Assembly: GCA_964361185.1 (NCBI GenBank)
Contig: CAYHZS010000033.1
Location: forward strand, 1-9,130
Source: JBAZYZ01 sp964361185
Lineage (GTDB): Bacteria; Patescibacteriota; Minisyncoccia; Phycocordibacterales; VMEP01
Direction: 5' to 3'
Length of the DNA: 9,130 nt
This document shows positions 6,756-9,130 of the stretch, one piece after another. The notes beneath the pieces are model-generated. The model saw only the letters and a program-made list of their open reading frames with translations, was not told the DNA's origin and made no database searches. Position 1 is the first letter of the stretch, and each line of letters starts with the position of its first letter. The position numbers were made by a program, and so were the translations under genes.

Positions 6756-6800
6756 AAAAAAACCGCCCCTCCCTGCTAGCAGGGAGGGGCGGTTTTTTTT
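6756..6800. terminator. Strong bidirectional terminator between convergent transcripts
   Basis: A perfect 21-bp inverted repeat (6756-6776 against 6779-6799) with a GC core CCGCCCCTCCCTGC, flanked by A7 on the left and T8 on the right. The U-tract is suitable on both strands. It sits between the LOG-like gene stop (6753) and the rplT stop (6802), so one element ends both operons. Confidence 0.95.
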
Positions 6801-6801
6801 G

Positions 6802-7146
6802 TTATTTAACTTCTGCGAGGATTCTTTTGAAGCTTTCGGGGTTATGCTCAGCCAAAGTGGCCAAAATTTTTCGGTCGATTATGATTCCTTTTTTCTTAAG
6901 TACCCCAATGAATTTGCTGTAAGTGAGCCCCTCTTCACGGAGCGAGGCGTTTATTTTAACTGTCCAAAGTCGGCGGAAATCATTTTTCTTATCGCGCCTA
7001 TGGGCGAATGCATATTTGCCGGCATGTACTATTGCTTCATAAGCTTGGGCTTCTTTCGTGCTCCGTCCAAACCTATAACCCTTTACTTTTCGTAGTGCGG
7101 TGCTCCTAGTCTTTGCTGCGATTGTTCCTTTTTTTACTCTTGTCAT
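6802..7146 (-). CDS. rplT: 50S ribosomal protein L20
   Basis: The 114-residue basic protein shows the L20 signature: MTRVKKGTIAAKTR start, KGYRFGRS, then KNDFRRLWTVKINASLREEGLTYSKF and IDRKILATLAEHNPESF. Length is normal (114-120). L20 binds 23S rRNA early in large-subunit assembly and, in several bacteria, represses its own operon by binding mRNA that mimics its rRNA site. The ATG at 7146 has no Shine-Dalgarno sequence. Starting about 10 nt upstream on the mRNA lies the arm of a repeat element whose CTCCTT is complementary to a Shine-Dalgarno. It is the last gene of infC-rpmI-rplT and ends 1 bp from the shared terminator. Confidence 0.97.
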   Translation of the reverse strand: MTRVKKGTIAAKTRSTALRKVKGYRFGRSTKEAQAYEAIVHAGKYAFAHRRDKKNDFRRLWTVKINASLREEGLTYSKFIGVLKKKGIIIDRKILATLAEHNPESFKRILAEVK

Positions 7147-7155
7147 GGCTGATTT

Positions 7156-7288
7156 TTAAGGAGTGAAACGACTATAAAAATCGCCACCCGCCTAAGTTTT
7201 ACTATTTATTATCTATTACTTCAATATACTCGGTTGCCTTATCTCCCGTCATTACTATTTTTATCTAAACAGTAAAATTTTGGCGGGT
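7156..7288 (+). repeat. Repeat element copy A (rpmI-rplT gap)
   Basis: The copy has three parts: an outer arm 7156-7178 (core ACGACTATAAA, beginning TTAAGGAG); then an 18-bp inverted repeat, 7186-7203 against 7271-7288 (16 of 18 pair); and a 67-bp AT-rich loop. It is related to copy B at 7594-7730 but lies in opposite orientation. On the mRNA (minus strand) it is a long stem with the 67-nt loop just upstream of rplT. The loop contains a 16-codon ATG-to-TAG frame on the minus strand, probably chance. Confidence 0.7.
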
Positions 7289-7297
7289 AATGTTTCG

Positions 7298-7345
7298 CGC
7301 CCACAGTTTTGTTTTCAAAAGTTTTTGAAAAAAAAACTGTGGGCG
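7298..7345. repeat. 48-nt near-perfect palindrome (long hairpin) between rpmI and rplT
   Basis: Two 24-nt halves, 7298-7321 and 7322-7345, are complementary except for two positions. The base is GC-rich (CGCCCACAG) and the top is an A/T-rich run. It starts 10 nt after the rpmI stop codon on the mRNA. No U-tract follows it on the minus strand, so it is not a classic terminator; mRNA processing, stabilisation or an attenuator are possible roles. Confidence 0.8.
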
Positions 7346-7355
7346 AAGCCATTAT

Positions 7356-7550
7356 CTACGACTGCTTGCTGGACGATATGAACCGGCTTTTCTGCTTGTT
7401 GGTCATGGAAAAGGCTCTGGTTTTTCTCCCGCTCAATTGCCTTGTGCGCGGTTGCTTGGCGTTAAAATGGTTGAAGCCGGCTTTTCTACCCAGAATCTTT
7501 CCGTTTTTGGTCACTCTCAGTCTCTTTGAATATGATTTGTTGGTTTTCAT
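7356..7550 (-). CDS. rpmI: 50S ribosomal protein L35
   Basis: A 64-residue, very basic protein. MKTNKSYSKRLRVTKNGKILGRKAGFNHF matches the L35 pattern (MKT-x-K ... KRF-x-VT-x-xGK-x-x-RRKAG-x-x-H), and RTRQLSGRKTRAFS fits the basic middle. Length is normal (~65). Its place between infC and rplT on the same strand is the conserved order, which settles the call. The ATG at 7550 follows TTAAGAAAATAT, with no real Shine-Dalgarno. The gene is enclosed by two oppositely oriented repeat elements (7156-7288 and 7594-7730). On the mRNA their outer arms could pair across the whole gene. A possible internal -10 (GATAAT, 7641-7636 on the minus strand) lies upstream, without a good -35. Confidence 0.93.
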   Translation of the reverse strand: MKTNKSYSKRLRVTKNGKILGRKAGFNHFNAKQPRTRQLSGRKTRAFSMTNKQKSRFISSSKQS

Positions 7551-7593
7551 ATATTTTCTTAAGCGAGCGATAGCGAGATTTTTGAAAATAATG

Positions 7594-7730
7594 ACCCGCC
7601 TAAATTTTTGCTTGTAGGCACCCCTACTTTTAAAAATTATCCCCTCAATCTTTTATTGATTAATTAAACGATAAAATAAATTGCAAAAACTTTGGCGGGT
7701 AAATAAATTTATAGTCGTGTTGCTCCTTAA
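7594..7730 (-). repeat. Repeat element copy B (infC-rpmI gap)
   Basis: Built like copy A but inverted: an inner inverted repeat, 7594-7611 against 7683-7700 (16 of 18 pair), a 71-bp loop, and an outer arm 7708-7730 whose complement matches 7156-7178 at 20 of 23 positions. The last three pairs of the inner stem differ from copy A, but both arms changed together, so pairing is kept. It begins 6 nt after the infC stop codon on the mRNA. The loop holds a small GTAGG/CCTAC hairpin. Confidence 0.7.
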
Positions 7731-7736
7731 TTTGAT

Positions 7737-8252
7737 TTATTTTTTTCCTTCCCTCTCTATAACAATCGTTCTCCCCTTAAGCCCCTTTTTATATTCCTCG
7801 GCTATTTTGTATTCCTCGGTGATTAAATGAAGGATTCTTCCGAGCCTTTCCTTAAGGAATGGTTCTTCCATGTACTTGGCGCGTCCGGCTAGAAAGAGAT
7901 CTATTCTGATACGATGTCCTTCCTTGAGCCAATTGGACGCCTGTTTGGCCTTAATCATAAGGTCGTGTTCGCCGGTGCCGATTTTTACCTGGAGGGTTTT
8001 GGTCTCGGTTACATGCGCTTTCGCTTTCATTTTCTTCTGCTTTTTGGAGAGCTCGTACTGATATTTGCCAAAATCCATTATTTTGGCAACAGGCGGCTTG
8101 GCCTCTGGGGATATCTCTATTAGGTCAAAACCCTGGTCATCGGCTATTTTTTGGGCTTCCTTTGTGGTAATAACACCCAAATTTTCGCCCTCGCTTCCGA
8201 GAACCCTGAGTTCAGTAGCACGTATTTGGTTGTTTATTCGTGCTCTTAGCAA
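7737..8252 (-). CDS. infC: Translation initiation factor IF-3
   Basis: IF-3 binds the 30S subunit, blocks premature 50S joining and checks start-codon pairing. The N-domain runs from RINNQIRATELRVLGSEGENLGVI to EISPEAKPPVAKIMDFGKYQYE, a lysine-rich linker (KKQKKMKAKAH) follows, and the C-domain has LQVKIGTGEHDLMIKAKQASNWLKEGHRIRI through EPFLKERLGRIL. At 171 residues it is of normal length. No in-frame ATG or GTG lies before the N-domain. The TAA at 8270-8268 limits the start to ATT (8264-8262), TTG (8252-8250) or ATA (8237-8235). TTG is given here. ATT would copy the AUU start by which E. coli IF-3 represses itself. It follows the DHH gene closely and heads infC-rpmI-rplT. Confidence 0.96.
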   Translation of the reverse strand: MLRARINNQIRATELRVLGSEGENLGVITTKEAQKIADDQGFDLIEISPEAKPPVAKIMDFGKYQYELSKKQKKMKAKAHVTETKTLQVKIGTGEHDLMIKAKQASNWLKEGHRIRIDLFLAGRAKYMEEPFLKERLGRILHLITEEYKIAEEYKKGLKGRTIVIEREGKK

Positions 8253-8263
8253 GTAAAAGAAAA

Positions 8264-8283
8264 TGCCTTAGATATTCAAGGCA
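8264..8283 (-). promoter_or_regulatory. Small hairpin plus T-run just before infC (weak terminator or attenuator)
   Basis: On the minus strand TGCCTT pairs with AAGGCA around an 8-nt loop, followed by TTTTCTTTT. It lies 8 nt after the DHH gene stop and overlaps the possible ATT start of infC. Its 3' arm carries the only Shine-Dalgarno-like AAGG near infC, so folding would hide it. Six pairs is weak for a terminator. Confidence 0.4.
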
Positions 8284-8291
8284 AGCTAATC

Positions 8292-9130
8292 CTAACGCTT
8301 TTTTGGGATGGAGTCAACGTTTCTCCATGGTAATGGTTTGTCTGAGGGAATACTGAACCCAGCAGATTGCTTGTGTCCCCCTCCGCCATATTTCTGTGCA
8401 ATTTTGAACGCATTTACCGCATTTCCAGATCTTAGAGAGACACTTATGGTTTTGCCGTGAGTTCTCCATAAAATTGCCAAGGGGACCCCTTTTTCCATCA
8501 AACTAAGCGCTATTTTGGATTTAAAATTTATCGGAAGCTTCGGTAAGCCGATAGCATATGCTTTGTGTCCAGCAATCTTTACCAGTTTGGCGCTTTGGAC
8601 GATGTCTTTGATTAGGACGTTTTCATAGGCGAGTATGGCTTTGCCTTTACCAAGAAGTGCTTTCAGTTTTTTCGGATTATTGAAATCGTTAAGTAATATA
8701 TTCCATTCCTTAAAATCAAAGCTGTATGATTCGATAAGAACTCCGGCAGTTTTGGCTATTTCGTCCCTATAAATTCCCAAATCAATTCTTTCTATAAATT
8801 TAAACATTTTAGGAATTTCTTTTTTGGGATGGAAATATTTCCACGCCAGAACGGCACCTGAATTTTTGTTTGAATAAGAGTACTTGTAGGTAAGTTTGGT
8901 TTCTTTTTCCGACGAAGCGTGATGGTCTATGCCCGTAACCCTTTTATTATTCTTAATGAGTTTGAGCAATTCCTTTTTCTGCAAAGAGAAATCAACAATG
9001 TATATTTCTTTATTTTTCAGCCCCGGAGATAGCGAATCCCCATACCCCAAAGGAATATATTCTGCCTTATTTCCGAATTTTTTCCAGGCGGCAAAAGCGC
9101 CTCCGAATCCGTCGGGACAATCGGCGTGGT
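8292..9130 (-). CDS. DHH/DHHA1-family phosphoesterase (5' end outside window)
   Basis: The frame stays open to the right edge, past a TTG at 9050 that is not the start: upstream residues read HADCPDGFGGAFAAWKKFG, the first metal-binding DHH-family motif. VDFS and then GIDHHAS (near 8915-8930) give the next acidic motif and the name-giving DHH triad. The C-terminal DHHA1 part ends with GGGGHKQSAGFSIP, the substrate-binding glycine motif. About 279 codons are visible, so little is missing. The superfamily uses manganese to cut phosphoester bonds in nano-RNA, cyclic dinucleotides, pAp or single-stranded DNA; with no extra domains seen, an NrnA-like or COG2404-like enzyme is more likely than full-length RecJ. 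The exact substrate cannot be read from this sequence. The stop lies 39 nt before the infC TTG, so cotranscription is likely. Confidence 0.88.
   Translation of the reverse strand, partial: HADCPDGFGGAFAAWKKFGNKAEYIPLGYGDSLSPGLKNKEIYIVDFSLQKKELLKLIKNNKRVTGIDHHASSEKETKLTYKYSYSNKNSGAVLAWKYFHPKKEIPKMFKFIERIDLGIYRDEIAKTAGVLIESYSFDFKEWNILLNDFNNPKKLKALLGKGKAILAYENVLIKDIVQSAKLVKIAGHKAYAIGLPKLPINFKSKIALSLMEKGVPLAILWRTHGKTISVSLRSGNAVNAFKIAQKYGGGGHKQSAGFSIPSDKPLPWRNVDSIPKKR

Noticed and set aside
6799..7095. + strand frame of 98 codons opposite rplT
   Set aside because: It is the antisense shadow of L20, which is conserved on the other strand.
7309..7617. + strand frame of 102 codons opposite rpmI
   Set aside because: It is the antisense shadow of L35 and runs through the hairpin and a repeat arm.
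7186..7700. CRISPR array based on the four repeated ACCCGCC-type segments
   Set aside because: The copies are inverted, not direct, the spacing is irregular and a ribosomal protein gene lies between them.

Overview
The window most likely comes from a Patescibacteria/CPR genome (Parcubacteria-like). This is inferred from gene content, not from a marker phylogeny. The hints are a tiny stand-alone GIY-YIG nuclease, a 201-aa nucleoside diphosphate kinase with a large insertion, a soluble VirD4/TraG-like ATPase with no visible secretion partners, a Cys-rich surface-protein tail, and starts that almost never carry a Shine-Dalgarno sequence. TGA is used as a stop codon (two genes on the + strand), so the UGA=Gly code of Gracilibacteria/SR1 does not apply.

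Layout, + strand, 1-6753: the 3' end of a secreted or surface protein (1-486); a GIY-YIG nuclease (573-842) bracketed by a 22-bp imperfect inverted repeat; a 931-aa VirD4/TraG-like ATPase (865-3660) whose ATG lies inside the right repeat; ndk (3769-4374); a 360-bp gap holding a well-folded candidate non-coding RNA ending in an intrinsic terminator (4475-4639); a beta-CASP metallo-beta-lactamase ribonuclease (4735-6099) and a LOG/SLOG-fold protein (6121-6753), each with its own extended -10 promoter. A strong two-way terminator (6756-6800) separates the two convergent halves.

Minus strand, 9130-6802, in transcription order: a DHH/DHHA1 phosphoesterase cut by the window edge, then infC (IF3), rpmI (L35) and rplT (L20). 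The last three form the classic translation operon. Its two gaps (186 and 209 nt) are unusually long for a small genome. Each holds a copy of a related ~135-bp element, and the two copies lie in opposite orientation on either side of rpmI. A second, 48-nt near-perfect hairpin lies between rpmI and rplT.

The genes are mostly housekeeping (translation, nucleotide pools, RNA turnover) plus one DNA-translocation ATPase and one nuclease. The most original material is non-coding: the 4475-4639 RNA, the paired elements around rpmI, and the repeat-bounded GIY-YIG unit.
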